Shown here: in pieces, positions 25,657 through 35,122 of the stretch
Numbering within the stretch: position 1 is the stretch's first letter
Layout: each line of letters starts with the position of its first letter
The notes under the pieces: model-generated
The model's database searches: none
Seen by the model: only the letters and a program-made list of their open reading frames with translations
What the model was told of the DNA's origin: nothing
DNA from: Sphaerisporangium album
GTDB lineage: Bacteria; Actinomycetota; Actinomycetes; Streptosporangiales; Streptosporangiaceae
Direction: 5' to 3'
Assembly: GCF_003323745.1 (NCBI RefSeq)
Contig: NZ_QOIL01000001.1
Location: forward strand, 488,773-552,772
DNA length: 64,000 bases
Translations under genes and position numbers: made by a program

Positions 25657-26652
25657 ATGACGACGCAGGTCGTTGACGGAACGGCCGCGGGCGCGACCGC
25701 CCGCGGCCGTGCCCGCGGCCCGAGGTCCCGGGGAAGGGCCGGCGGGTTCCTCTCCCGGCACTGGTACGCGTGGGCCATGTGCGCGCCGGTGGTCATCGTC
25801 ACGCTCGTGCTGATCGGCTACCCCCTGGTGCGCGGCGTCTACCTGTCGCTCACCGACGCGACCGAGGCCAACATGGGCCGGACGATCGGGATGAACACCA
25901 TCCCCTCGACGTACGAGTTCGTCGGGCTCTCCAACTACACCGCGATCGTCACCAGCGGCGAGTTCCTGTCCCGGCTCGCCTGGACGATCACCTGGACCGT
26001 CGTCTGCGTCGCGCTGCACTACGGCATCGGGCTCGGCCTCGCGCTGCTGCTCAACCGGCCCCTGCGCCTGCGCTCGCTGTACCGCATGCTGCTCGTGCTG
26101 CCCTGGGCCGTGCCGGCGTTCGTGTCGGCGTTCATCTGGCGGTACCTGCTCAACGGCGAGTTCGGCGTCGTCAACGCGATGCTGCGCGCGGCGGGGTTCG
26201 GCGGCCTGGACTGGCTGGACGACCCCTTCTGGGCGAAGGTGTCGGTCATCGCGGTGAACGTCTGGCTCGGCGTGCCGTTCATGATGCTCGCGCTGCTCGG
26301 CGGCCTCCAGGCCATCCCGCGCGAGTTGTACGAGGCGGCCGAGGTCGACGGCGCGACGCCCTGGCAGCGCTTCAGGCACATCACCCTGCCCGGGCTGAGG
26401 CCGGTCTCCAGCACGGTGGTGCTGCTCGGCACGATCTGGACCTTCAACCAGTTCCCGGTGATCTACCTGGTCACCCGGGGCGGGCCGGGCGGGTCCAGCG
26501 AGATCCTCGTGACCTACGCCTACCGGCAGGCGTTCGAGGGCATCCGCAACTATTCGGGCTCTGCGGCGTGGGGCGTGCTGATCCTCGTCCTGCTCGTCGT
26601 CATGGCCGTCGTCTACCGCCGGGCGCTGCGCAGGCAAGGGGAGGCGTGGTGA
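25657..26652 (+). CDS. malF: maltose-type ABC permease MalF
   Basis: 331 residues, Arg/Gly-rich cytoplasmic N terminus, then six or so membrane segments beginning WAMCAPVVIVTLVLIGYPLV. The EAA loop is YEAAEVDGATPWQRFRHITL. It starts three bases after the malE stop and overlaps malG by four. Membrane channel subunit for alpha-glucoside import. Confidence 0.9.
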   Translation: MTTQVVDGTAAGATARGRARGPRSRGRAGGFLSRHWYAWAMCAPVVIVTLVLIGYPLVRGVYLSLTDATEANMGRTIGMNTIPSTYEFVGLSNYTAIVTSGEFLSRLAWTITWTVVCVALHYGIGLGLALLLNRPLRLRSLYRMLLVLPWAVPAFVSAFIWRYLLNGEFGVVNAMLRAAGFGGLDWLDDPFWAKVSVIAVNVWLGVPFMMLALLGGLQAIPRELYEAAEVDGATPWQRFRHITLPGLRPVSSTVVLLGTIWTFNQFPVIYLVTRGGPGGSSEILVTYAYRQAFEGIRNYSGSAAWGVLILVLLVVMAVVYRRALRRQGEAW

Positions 26653-27566
26653 GCACATCCGACACCGTTGGCACGGTGGGCACAGCGGGCACCGTGGACA
26701 GGGCGATCCCGGGCGGCCGACGCGCGACCGGCGGCCGGGGCCCGCGGAGCGCGGGCGCGTCCCTGGCCCTGCACGCGACGCTGGTCGTGGCCAGCCTGGT
26801 CGCGGTCTTCCCGGTCGCCTGGCTCGTGCTGACCTCCCTCAAACCGAGGGACGCCTGGCAGTCCACCACGGTGCGGCTGTTCGACGACCCGAGCCTCGCC
26901 AACTACGCGCAGGTGCTCGGGGACACCGCGTTCCCGCGCTGGCTGTTCAACTCGCTGCTCGTCGCGGCCCTGACCACCGTGCTCGGCGTGGTGCTGTCGG
27001 CGACCACCGGGTACGCGGTCAGCCGCTTCCGGTTCCCCGGCTTCCGCTCGATCATGTGGATGCTGCTGGTCACGCAGATGTTCCCGGTGGCGATCCTCAT
27101 CGTCCCCATCTACAATCTGCTCGCCGGCCTGGGGCTGATCAACCAGTTCCCCGGCCTGGTGATCGCCTACCTCACCTCCACGGTGCCGTTCTGCGCCTGG
27201 ATGATGAAGGGCTACTTCGACACCGTGCCCGTCGAGATCGACGAGGCGGGGCGGGTGGACGGGCTGACGCCGTTCGGCACGTTCTGGCGCCTCATCCTCC
27301 CGTTGTCCAGGCCCGGCCTCGCGGTCGCGGCGTTCTACTCCTTCATCACCGCGTGGGCGGAGGTGGCGTACGCGACGGCGTTCATGACCGGCGACGACAA
27401 GTACACACTGGCGGTGGGCATCGGGCAGTTCGTCGGCCAGCACAAGGCCGAGTGGGGCCTGCTCACCGCGTCCTCGGTGCTGATCGCGGTGCCGGCCGCG
27501 GCGGTCTTCCTGCTCGTCCAGCGCCATCTCGTCACCGGGCTGACCGCCGGTGCCACGAAGTCGTAA
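26649..27566 (+). CDS. malG: maltose-type ABC permease MalG
   Basis: 305 residues. GTG 26649 overlaps the malF stop (GTGA) and has AGGGGAGG close upstream; the N terminus is Thr/Val/Gly-rich. Membrane segments include LHATLVVASLVAVFPVAWLV; the EAA loop reads IDEAGRVDGLTPFGTFWRLI. It partners MalF. The ATPase is supplied from elsewhere, probably the divergent MsiK-type gene. Confidence 0.9.
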   Translation: MSTSDTVGTVGTAGTVDRAIPGGRRATGGRGPRSAGASLALHATLVVASLVAVFPVAWLVLTSLKPRDAWQSTTVRLFDDPSLANYAQVLGDTAFPRWLFNSLLVAALTTVLGVVLSATTGYAVSRFRFPGFRSIMWMLLVTQMFPVAILIVPIYNLLAGLGLINQFPGLVIAYLTSTVPFCAWMMKGYFDTVPVEIDEAGRVDGLTPFGTFWRLILPLSRPGLAVAAFYSFITAWAEVAYATAFMTGDDKYTLAVGIGQFVGQHKAEWGLLTASSVLIAVPAAAVFLLVQRHLVTGLTAGATKS

Positions 27567-27615
27567 CACGCCCGTGGTATCTGTTCCTGACATTTCAGAG
27601 AATCGGGGATTTGCA

Positions 27616-29232
27616 ATGACCGACGCCGTCCGCGAAGCCCGTGAAGCGCGCGCGGCCACCCGCTGGTGGCGGGACGCGGTGATCTACCAGGTCTACGTCC
27701 GCTCGTTCGCCGACGGAAACGGCGACGGCGTCGGCGACCTGCTCGGCGTCCGCAGCCGGCTCGGCTACCTCGCCGAGCTCGGCGTGGACGCCATCTGGCT
27801 CACGCCCTTCTACACCTCTCCCATGGCCGACTTCGGCTACGACGTCGCCGACTACCGCGACGTCGACCCGATCTTCGGCACGCTCGCGGACGCCAAGGCC
27901 CTCATCGAGGACGCCCACCGCCACGGGCTGAAGGTCATCACCGACGTGGTGCCCAACCACACCTCCGACCGGCACGCCTGGTTCGAGGCCGCCGTCCAGG
28001 CCGGCCCCGGCAGCCCCGAGCGGGAGCGGTACATCTTCCGCCCGGGACGCGGCGAGGAAGGGGAACTGCCCCCCAACGACTGGGAGTCGGTCTTCGGGGG
28101 ACCGGCCTGGACGCGGCTGCCCGGCGACGAGTGGTACCTCCACCTGTTCGCCCCCGCCCAGCCCGACCTCAACTGGGAGAACCCGGAGGTCCACGCCGAG
28201 TTCGAGGCGATCATGCGCTTCTGGCTCGACCTCGGCGTCGACGGGTTCCGCGTCGACGTCGCCCACGGCATGGTCAAGGAGGCGGGCCTTCCGGACATCG
28301 GCTCCAGCGGCCAGGTCGAGATGCTCGGCACCGCCGTCCTGCCCTACTTCGACCAGGACGGCGTGCACGAGATCCACCGCGCCTGGCGCCGCGTCCTGGA
28401 CTCCTACCCCGGTGAGCGCATCGGCGTCGCCGAGGCGTGGGCGCCGTCCCAGGAGCGCCTCGCCCGGTACGTCCGCCCGGACGAGCTGCATCAGGCCTTC
28501 AACTTCCACTTCCTGAAGACCCCGTGGGACGCGGAGATGCTGCGCGCCGTCATCGACGAGTCCCTGGCCACCGTCGCCCCCGTCGGCGCGCCCACCACCT
28601 GGGTGCTGTCCAACCACGACGTCAGGCGGCACGTCACCCGCTACGGTGGCGGCGACCTCGGCCTGCGCAGGGCCCGCGCGGCCGCGCTGCTGATGCTCGC
28701 CCTGCCCGGCTCGGCCTACGTCTACCAGGGCGAGGAGCTCGGTCTTCCCGAGGTGCTCGACCTGCCGGAGGAGGTCTGCCAGGACCCGCAGCGGCTGCGC
28801 GACCCCGAGGCCGGCCGCGACGGCTGCCGCGTCCCCATCCCGTGGGCGCACTCCGAGCCGCCGTTCGGGTTCAGCCCGCCCGGCATCGAGGACACCTGGC
28901 TGCCCGTCCCGGCGGGCTGGGGGCCGCTCAGCGTGGAGTCGCAGCTCGCCGACCCCGCCTCCACCCTGTCGCTGTACCGCGCGGCGCTGCGGCTGCGGCG
29001 CGAGCACCCGTCCCTCGGCGACGGCACGCTGACCTGGGAGGAGTCGCCCTCGGGCACCCTCGCCTTCTCCCGGGGCGAGCGGTTCGTGTGCGCCGTCAAC
29101 ACCTCGGCGGACGCCGTCGAGCTCCCCTCGCCCGGCCGCCTGCTCCTGTCCAGCGCCCCCGTGGCCGAGCAGGACGGCGTCGTCCGGCTCGCCGCCGATT
29201 CCTGCGCGTGGTGGGCACGCGGTGATGCGTAA
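27616..29232 (+). CDS. aglA: GH13 alpha-glucosidase
   Basis: 538 residues, no signal peptide, hence intracellular. All GH13 regions are present: DVVPNHTSD (I), GFRVDVAHGM with the nucleophile Asp (II), GVAEAWAPS with the acid/base Glu (III) and VLSNHDVRRH (IV); the N terminus WWRDAVIYQVYVRSFADGNG is typical of oligo-1,6-/alpha-glucosidases. ATG 27616 is chosen over upstream in-frame starts. It would split imported maltose or isomalto-type sugars to glucose. Fourth gene of the mal operon. Confidence 0.92.
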   Translation: MTDAVREAREARAATRWWRDAVIYQVYVRSFADGNGDGVGDLLGVRSRLGYLAELGVDAIWLTPFYTSPMADFGYDVADYRDVDPIFGTLADAKALIEDAHRHGLKVITDVVPNHTSDRHAWFEAAVQAGPGSPERERYIFRPGRGEEGELPPNDWESVFGGPAWTRLPGDEWYLHLFAPAQPDLNWENPEVHAEFEAIMRFWLDLGVDGFRVDVAHGMVKEAGLPDIGSSGQVEMLGTAVLPYFDQDGVHEIHRAWRRVLDSYPGERIGVAEAWAPSQERLARYVRPDELHQAFNFHFLKTPWDAEMLRAVIDESLATVAPVGAPTTWVLSNHDVRRHVTRYGGGDLGLRRARAAALLMLALPGSAYVYQGEELGLPEVLDLPEEVCQDPQRLRDPEAGRDGCRVPIPWAHSEPPFGFSPPGIEDTWLPVPAGWGPLSVESQLADPASTLSLYRAALRLRREHPSLGDGTLTWEESPSGTLAFSRGERFVCAVNTSADAVELPSPGRLLLSSAPVAEQDGVVRLAADSCAWWARGDA

Positions 29233-29242
29233 AGTAGCGGCC

Positions 29243-30268
29243 ATGCACGGTAACGCCCGGCTTTCCGACATCGCGGCCCAGGCGGGCGTGAGCGAGGCCA
29301 CGGTCAGCCGCGTGCTGAACGGCAAGTCCGGCGTGTCCGCGGCCACGCGCCAGCTGGTCCTCACCGCGCTCGACCTGATGGGGTACGAACGCCCGCAGCG
29401 CCTGCGCCAGCGCAGCAACGGCCTCATCGGGCTCGTCACCCCCGAGCTGGACAACCCCATCTTCCCGGCCTTCGCCCAGGCCATCGAGAGGTCGCTCACC
29501 CAGCACGGGTACACGCCCGTGCTGTGCACCCAGAGCCCCGGCGGCGCCCCCGAGGACGAGTTCACCGAGCTGCTGCTCGAACGCGACGTCAGCGGCATCA
29601 TCTTCGTCTCCGGCCTGCACGCCGACACCACCGCCCGCATGGACCGCTACACCCGGCTCACCGACCGGGGCCTGCCCATCGTGCTGGTCGACGGCTACAG
29701 CGAGCACATCGAGGCGCCGTTCATCTCGCCGGACGACCGGCTGGCGGCGCGCCTCGCCGTCCAGCACCTGGCCGACCTCGGCCACGAGCGCATCGGCCTC
29801 GCGCTCGGCCAGCGGCGCTTCGTCCCGGTCATCAGGAAGATCGAGGGCTTCACACAGGCCATGTCGCAGCTCCTCGGCGTCTCCGACTGCGAGCCGCTGA
29901 TCCAGCACTCGCTGTTCTCGGTCGAGGGCGGCCAGGCCGCCGCGGGCGCGCTCCTCGGACGCGGCTGCACCGGCATCGTCTGCGCCAGCGACCTCATGGC
30001 CCTCGGCGCGATCCGCGCCGCCCGCGAGCGCGGCCTGTCGGTGCCCGGCGACGTCTCGGTGGTCGGCTTCGACGACTCCCCGCTCATCGCCTTCACCGAC
30101 CCGCCCCTCACCACGGTCCGCAAGCCGATCGGCGCCATGGCCACCGCCGCCGTCCAAACCCTTCTGGAGGAGATCAACGGCGCCGCGCCCAAGAACACGG
30201 AGCTGATCTTCCAGCCGGAGCTGGTGGTCCGGGGCAGCACCGGCTCCGGTCCCCGGATCAACCGCTGA
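29243..30268 (+). CDS. malR: LacI-family regulator MalR
   Basis: 341 residues. HTH LSDIAAQAGVSEATVSRVLN, hinge YERPQRLRQRS, then a sugar-binding domain (GLVTPELDNPIFPAFAQ; VVGFDDSPLIAFTDPPLTTV). It closely resembles Streptomyces MalR. ATG 29243 is preferred because it leaves a six-residue lead before the HTH; ATG 29225 and GTG 29222 overlap the aglA end and are alternatives. It probably represses the mal operon until maltose is available. Confidence 0.9.
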   Translation: MHGNARLSDIAAQAGVSEATVSRVLNGKSGVSAATRQLVLTALDLMGYERPQRLRQRSNGLIGLVTPELDNPIFPAFAQAIERSLTQHGYTPVLCTQSPGGAPEDEFTELLLERDVSGIIFVSGLHADTTARMDRYTRLTDRGLPIVLVDGYSEHIEAPFISPDDRLAARLAVQHLADLGHERIGLALGQRRFVPVIRKIEGFTQAMSQLLGVSDCEPLIQHSLFSVEGGQAAAGALLGRGCTGIVCASDLMALGAIRAARERGLSVPGDVSVVGFDDSPLIAFTDPPLTTVRKPIGAMATAAVQTLLEEINGAAPKNTELIFQPELVVRGSTGSGPRINR

Positions 30269-30292
30269 GGTCCCCGCGCCGAGTGCCCGCGA

Positions 30293-30661
30293 TCAGGCGG
30301 TTCTCAGCCGTTCGCGCAGCTCGTCGACGTCGGAGACGAACCACACGTGCCGTCCCCTGTTGCTCTCCACGACCAGGGCCCGCAGCGCGGAGCTGGCGGC
30401 AGTGTGCCGGGAGATGTCGCCGACCACGGCCATGGCGAGCCCGTATTGGACGAACTTCTGCATGACCTCCCCGGCCACGCGCGTGCTCAGGCGGAAGAAC
30501 GCGTCGTCGAGCCGCCCGACGGGCACGGCCACCCACCGCGCCTGGCGCCCGAACGCATCCCCGATGACGTCCGTGGCGTCCCGCTCGCCGCGCAGCGGGG
30601 GCCCGTCGGCGGCGCACACCAGCACAGGCACGCCGTGCATGTCCACCAGTTCGTCAGGCAC
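30293..30661 (-). CDS. DUF4180-family protein
   Basis: 122 residues matching the DUF4180 pattern: ATDVIGDAFGRQARWVAVPV, RLDDAFFRLSTRVAGEVMQK, AMAVVGDISRHTAASSALRA and SNRGRHVWFVSD. Function unknown; the family is cytosolic and common beside regulators. Its start overlaps the end of the truncated hydrolase frame, so it is the last of a three-gene leftward operon. Confidence 0.75.
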   Translation of the reverse strand: MPDELVDMHGVPVLVCAADGPPLRGERDATDVIGDAFGRQARWVAVPVGRLDDAFFRLSTRVAGEVMQKFVQYGLAMAVVGDISRHTAASSALRALVVESNRGRHVWFVSDVDELRERLRTA

Positions 30662-30872
30662 GGCGCTTCTCCGGGGCGCGCAGAAACTCCAGGATCCTGG
30701 ACGTCTGCCCGAGCGGGAGGTGACCGGCGTCGGGTGGCCCGCCGGCGACGGCGAAGGTCTCGCCCTGACGGGTGGCGAGCCGCAGGTGCTCGCTGGGCAC
30801 CGGCCAGTGCGCGAGATACGCCCGGTACCGCTCCTCGACGGCCCGCGCGCCCTCCTTGGACTTGTAGATCAC
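30654..30872 (-). pseudogene. truncated alpha/beta-hydrolase N terminus
   Basis: 72 codons. The first 48 (MIYKSKEGARAVEERYRAYL, WPVPSEHLRLATRQGETFAV) match the start of actinomycete alpha/beta hydrolases that normally continue for about 280 residues. After GGPPDA the sequence becomes unrelated (GHLPLGQTSRILEFLRAP) and stops, so the nucleophile elbow and catalytic triad are missing. It overlaps the upstream HTH gene (ATGA) and the downstream DUF4180 gene. It looks like a deletion remnant kept open by operon coupling; a short functional peptide is less likely. Confidence 0.6.
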
Positions 30873-31306
30873 TGCTTCTCCTTCACCATCACCGCGACGA
30901 GCCTGAGCAGCTCGGCGGTGTCGTCGGGGCTTCCTATAAGGATGATCTTCAGCTCGGCGCGTTCCTCGTCGTAGATCGTTTCGACGCGCAGGCGTTCGTC
31001 GTCCTCGGTGCGGCCGGCCGTCGCGGCCATCAGCATGGTGCTCAGGCGATCCATCGCCTCGCGGCCGATCGCCTCGACGCGCACGACGCTCGACGCCTCG
31101 GCCCGGCGACGCCGCCCGGCCGTCTCGGCGGCGGGCGGCGCCACCGGATACCCGGTGAACGCGTCCAGCTCCTCCCGGGGGATCCTGTACTGCTTCCCGA
31201 TGCGCACCGCCTTCAGCCGCCCTTCACGGACGTAGGCGCGCACGGTCTTGACGTGCAGCCCCAGCAGATCGGCCACCTGCTGAACGGAGTACGGCGGTTG
31301 ATCCAC
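30869..31306 (-). CDS. excisionase-type helix-turn-helix protein
   Basis: 145 residues. The N-terminal 50 are a MerR/excisionase-like HTH (YSVQQVADLLGLHVKTVRAY, KAVRIGKQYRIPREELDAF). The C-terminal part (RVEAIGREAMDRLSTMLMAA, LKIILIGSPDDTAELLRLVA) is not recognised and may sense a ligand. It heads the small operon with the hydrolase remnant and DUF4180. Upstream, CCTTCCCT (31313-31320) and AGGGAAGG (31375-31382) plus internal CCCTAA/TTAGGG words form an inverted pattern that may be its operator. Confidence 0.75.
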   Translation of the reverse strand: MDQPPYSVQQVADLLGLHVKTVRAYVREGRLKAVRIGKQYRIPREELDAFTGYPVAPPAAETAGRRRRAEASSVVRVEAIGREAMDRLSTMLMAATAGRTEDDERLRVETIYDEERAELKIILIGSPDDTAELLRLVAVMVKEKQ

Positions 31307-31507
31307 GCCAAACCTTCCCTGAAATTCCCTTACGTCAGCGAAGGTACCCTAACAGGGCCGATGAAGGGGAGATTAGGGAAGGATAAGCCTCAAATCGCAC
31401 GCCGGGAGGACCGGTGAGGATACTGACATGATCGCCGCGACGCCATCTCTTGAGGGCGGGTACCTCGGTGTGGCGTTCGACCGATGACCGAGTATTGGGA
31501 GAACAGC

Positions 31508-32449
31508 ATGAACCTTCATGAGCCCGTGCCCGCCGGTGAACCCTACGACGTGGTGGTCATCGGAGGCGCGGGGGTCGACACCACCGTCTACGTGCCCGAG
31601 CTGCCCCTGCCGTACGCCGACACCTATGCCGTGCCGCCCGTGATCGACCGCATCGGCAACACCGGCAGCGGCGTGGTCCTGGGATGTCACGCGGTCGGCA
31701 TGCGCGCCGTGCTCCTCGACCTCATCGGCGACGACCCCCAGGGCGCGCTGATCCGGAACCACTTCGAGGCCCGGGGCGTCGGCTTCGCGTGGGCCGTGGT
31801 CCCCGAGGGGACGCGGCGCAGCGTCCTGCTCGTCGGCCCGGACGGCAGGCGGACCTCCCTGTTCGACCCGCGCTTCGCACCCGGCCAGCGCCTGCCCCGT
31901 GACCTCTATCTCCCCGCGATCCGCCACGCCCGCCACGTGCATCTCTCGATCACCGATTTCTCCCGCCACCTGTACCCCGACCTGCGCGACGCCGGCGTCC
32001 CGGTCTCGACCGATCTGCACGACTGGAACGGCGGCGACGACTACCACAAGGACTTCGCCCACGGCTCCGACCTGGTCTTCCTGTCGGCGACCAAGCTGGA
32101 CGACCCCGCCGCCGTCATGCGAGACATCCTCACGCGCGGACGCGCGACCCTGGTCGTCTGCACGTCCGGCGCCAAGGGCTCCTACCTCCTCGCCGATCCG
32201 ACCGCGCCCCCCGTCCACGTCCCCGCCGTCGAGCCCCCGGCTCCGGTGATCGACTCCAACGGCGCCGGCGACGCCTACGTCTCGGCCTTCCTCTACGGCC
32301 ACCTCCAGGGCCTCCCCCCAGAAGCCTGCGCCCGCCTCGGCGCCGTAGCGGGCGCCCACGCCTGCACCACCGAAGGCACCCACGAAAACCCCATAGACGA
32401 GAAGACCCTGCTCAGCCGCCTCGACCAAAGAAACGACCCGACGACTTAG
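31508..32449 (+). CDS. PfkB-family carbohydrate kinase
   Basis: 313 residues. The N-terminal VVVIGGAGVDTTVYVPELP and the C-terminal catalytic motif VIDSNGAGDAYVSAFLYG mark the ribokinase/PfkB family; Asn-Gly-Ala-Gly-Asp supplies the anion hole and base. The substrate cannot be named: ribose, other sugars or nucleosides are possible. ATG 31508 has GGGAG upstream. Neighbouring MFS transporter genes in the same direction may import its substrate. Confidence 0.82.
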   Translation: MNLHEPVPAGEPYDVVVIGGAGVDTTVYVPELPLPYADTYAVPPVIDRIGNTGSGVVLGCHAVGMRAVLLDLIGDDPQGALIRNHFEARGVGFAWAVVPEGTRRSVLLVGPDGRRTSLFDPRFAPGQRLPRDLYLPAIRHARHVHLSITDFSRHLYPDLRDAGVPVSTDLHDWNGGDDYHKDFAHGSDLVFLSATKLDDPAAVMRDILTRGRATLVVCTSGAKGSYLLADPTAPPVHVPAVEPPAPVIDSNGAGDAYVSAFLYGHLQGLPPEACARLGAVAGAHACTTEGTHENPIDEKTLLSRLDQRNDPTT

Positions 32450-32723
32450 CGGCCCGGTCTCCGAAAGGTCCTCAGGCTATGAGCCCCAGCGGGCAGGGCC
32501 TTGTGCTCGCGCGCCAGGCCCGAAGTCTCCGCGAACCGGCCGGCATCGAAGGCCGGGAGACCGGCACTCGCTGATGAGCGTGCTCATGTGGTGCCGAAGT
32601 GCACCGCAGCGTGGATCTCGCTGTTAGGACGGGGCCCGGCCGGGCAGTTGGGACGCCATCGTTGCTGCCGGGGTGGCCGGGTCGAGGCCTGCTTCGGCAT
32701 GCCTGAACACTAGGCAGGTCGAC

Positions 32724-34175
32724 ATGGACAGTGTGCGCACGTTGGTGCCCGCGCGGCTGGATCGGTTGCCGTGGTCGCGGTTCCACACGCGGCTGGTGGT
32801 CGCGCTCGGGGTCGCCTGGGTGCTGGACGGGATGGAGATCACGATCGCGAGCGCGATCGGGTCGGTGTTGCAGGACAAGCAGACGCTCAGCCTGTCGGCG
32901 GTCGAGGTGGGGTTCACGGCGACCGTCTACCTGATCGGGCAGGTCGCGGGCGCGCTGGTGTTCGGACGGCTGTCGGACCGGTTCGGGCGGCGCAGGCTGT
33001 TCATCCTCACGCTGGCGCTGTACCTGGCGGCCAACGGCATCACGGCCTTCTCGCCGAACCTGGCGTTCCTGTTGTTCTTCCGCTTCTTCGCGGGCGCGGG
33101 CATCGGCGGCGAGTACGCGGCGATCCACTCGGCGATCGATGAGCTGATCCCGTCGCGGTACCGGGGCCGGGTGGACCTGGCGGTGAGCGGGACGTACTGG
33201 CTGGGCGCCATCATCGGCACGGCCAGCACGTACATTCTTCTCAACCCCGACATCCTTCCCGTCGACCTCGGATGGCGCATCGGCCTGCTGATCGGCCCGG
33301 TGCTCGGGGCGATGATCTGGGTGCTGCGCCGCCACCTTCCCGAGAGCCCGCGCTGGCTGCTCATGCACGGCCGTCACGAGGAGGCCGAGCGGGCCGCCGA
33401 GTCGGTGGAACGGGCCGTCGCCGCGAGCGGGCGCGAGCTGCCGCCCGTGGACGAGGACCGGGCGATGGAGCTGCGGCCGCACGGCTCGCCGACGTACCGG
33501 GAGATCGCCCGGGTGGTGTTCCGTGAGTACCCGACCCGGACGATCCTCGGGCTGACCATGATGATCAGCCAGTCCTTCCTCTACAACGCGATCTTCTTCA
33601 CGTACGTGATCGTGCTCAACACGTTCTACGGCGTCTCGCCGAGCGATTCCTCCAAGTACCTGCTGGCGTTCGCGGTGGGCAACCTGGCCGGGCCGTTCAT
33701 CCTCGGGCCGCTGTTCGACACCATCGGGCGCAGGCCCATGATCTCCAGTACGTACATCGTTTCGGGCGTGCTGCTGGCGATCACCGGCTGGATGTTCCAG
33801 CAGCAGATGCTGAACGCGACCACCCAGACGATCCTGTGGTCGGTGATCTTCTTCATCGCCTCGGCGGCGGCCAGCTCCGGCTATCTGACGGTCAGCGAGC
33901 TGTTCCCGCTGGAGATCCGCGCGCTGGCGATCGCGCTGTTCTTCTCGGTGGCGCAGGCGTTCGGGGCGCTCGGCCCCACGATCTTCGGCGCGCTCATCGG
34001 CGACCAGGACCACCCCGACCCGACCCGCCTGTTCTACGGCTACCTGTTCGCCTCGGCGCTGATGGTGGCCGGCGGCCTGGTGGCGTGGTTCTTCGCGGTG
34101 AACGCCGAACGCCGCTCGCTGGAGGACCTCGCCCCGTCCCTGTCGATGCTCGACGCCCAGAAGGCCATGACCTGA
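32724..34175 (+). CDS. MFS transporter, copy 1
   Basis: 483 residues, 12 predicted membrane segments, sugar-porter/aromatic-acid-type MFS. The loop 2-3 motif is VFGRLSDRFGRRRLF and the central loop PESPRWLLMHGRHEEAE. The ATG at 32724 begins MDSVRTLVPARLDRLPW. It is roughly 80 percent identical by eye to the gene at 35123-36568, a local duplication. Substrate unknown; the PfkB gene upstream hints at a sugar or nucleoside. Confidence 0.85.
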   Translation: MDSVRTLVPARLDRLPWSRFHTRLVVALGVAWVLDGMEITIASAIGSVLQDKQTLSLSAVEVGFTATVYLIGQVAGALVFGRLSDRFGRRRLFILTLALYLAANGITAFSPNLAFLLFFRFFAGAGIGGEYAAIHSAIDELIPSRYRGRVDLAVSGTYWLGAIIGTASTYILLNPDILPVDLGWRIGLLIGPVLGAMIWVLRRHLPESPRWLLMHGRHEEAERAAESVERAVAASGRELPPVDEDRAMELRPHGSPTYREIARVVFREYPTRTILGLTMMISQSFLYNAIFFTYVIVLNTFYGVSPSDSSKYLLAFAVGNLAGPFILGPLFDTIGRRPMISSTYIVSGVLLAITGWMFQQQMLNATTQTILWSVIFFIASAAASSGYLTVSELFPLEIRALAIALFFSVAQAFGALGPTIFGALIGDQDHPDPTRLFYGYLFASALMVAGGLVAWFFAVNAERRSLEDLAPSLSMLDAQKAMT

Positions 34176-34215
34176 GGACGGCGGCGCGGCCCGATGGCTC
34201 CGGGGGGCGGAGGCC

Positions 34216-34256
34216 GGCACGTGGTCCCAGGCCGGGTCATCCTGGGACCACGTGCC
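34216..34256. terminator. strong terminator between MFS copy 1 and the DUF642-like gene
   Basis: Perfect 15-bp stem, GGCACGTGGTCCCAG (34216-34230) with its complement (34242-34256), 11-base loop, followed by GTTT on the plus strand. It serves the two convergent genes. Confidence 0.8.
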
Positions 34257-34282
34257 GTTTCGCGCGGGGACGCGGCCGGCGG

Positions 34283-34921
34283 CTATATGTGGCAGATGAT
34301 GGCCAGGCAGCTTTTCACGGTGATGTCGTCGATGACCGGGCCGTGGTGTCCGGGGACGGTGCTGAGGAATTCGACGGTCGTGGACAGGCCGGTGGCGATG
34401 AAGGTCACCTTCTTTCGCACGTATCCCATGTCGGTGGAGCTTCTGCCGGTGACGTCGAAGGAGAAGTCCTGCGCGGGCTCGCCGCCTATTCGCACCACGC
34501 CGCTTTTCACCGCGGGCTCGCCGCCGGGATCTCCCGCGAGCCGGTAGGCGATCTCGTACTTCACCAGAGGAAGAGTGCCGAAGGTCTGCGTTATCGCGCC
34601 GGGGCCCGAGCCGTTCAGGTCGAGCGCCTGGACTCCCTCCGCCGCCTGCCAGAAACCCCTGCCGGCCAGGTCGACGCTGCCGCCGCCGACCGTCCACGCG
34701 CCGATCGCCCGCCCGGCGGCGAAGGTCCGGAAGGAGCCCGGCCCGACGGCCGGGGTCTCGAAGCCGCCGTTGAACCGGACGGTCGTCGCGTCCGCGGGCG
34801 CGCCCGTGACCGTCGCGAGGGCCGCGAGCGCCCCCACCATTCCCGTCCCCGCCCGCACCCGGCGCGCGAGCGCGCGAAAAGACCTTCTGCTGGAGTCACT
34901 GGAATCAACCGGCGCCGTCAC
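34283..34921 (-). CDS. secreted DUF642/choice-of-anchor-C-like protein
   Basis: 212 residues with an Arg-rich N region and hydrophobic stretch (AGTGMVGALAALATVTG) suggesting export. The mature part starts TTVRFNGGFETPAVGPGSFR and contains GAWTVGGGSVDLAGRGFW, the layout of DUF642/choice-of-anchor-C beta-sandwich domains that bind cell-wall glycans. No catalytic motif. It lies between the two MFS copies on the opposite strand. Confidence 0.65.
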   Translation of the reverse strand: MTAPVDSSDSSRRSFRALARRVRAGTGMVGALAALATVTGAPADATTVRFNGGFETPAVGPGSFRTFAAGRAIGAWTVGGGSVDLAGRGFWQAAEGVQALDLNGSGPGAITQTFGTLPLVKYEIAYRLAGDPGGEPAVKSGVVRIGGEPAQDFSFDVTGRSSTDMGYVRKKVTFIATGLSTTVEFLSTVPGHHGPVIDDITVKSCLAIICHI

Positions 34922-35122
34922 GAACAGGGAGATTAGCGTCCGGCCCGCGCCCCTTCCGGCCCCGCGCCTTTGGGCCGCGTCAACAATTCTCCGGGGGATG
35001 TCAATATAGAGCGTCTCTCACGCCCGGAACCGCGAAAGAGCCTTCTCGGCGGGAGGTACGGGCCTGCGCGGCGCCCGGTACATACGCCTGCTGTCCGGCA
35101 TCGATCGCTACGCTGGGTCACC

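Noticed and set aside
24262..26658. Long minus-strand frame opposite malE-malF
   Set aside because: Mirror frame with runs of charged low-complexity residues; the opposite strand has clear conserved proteins.
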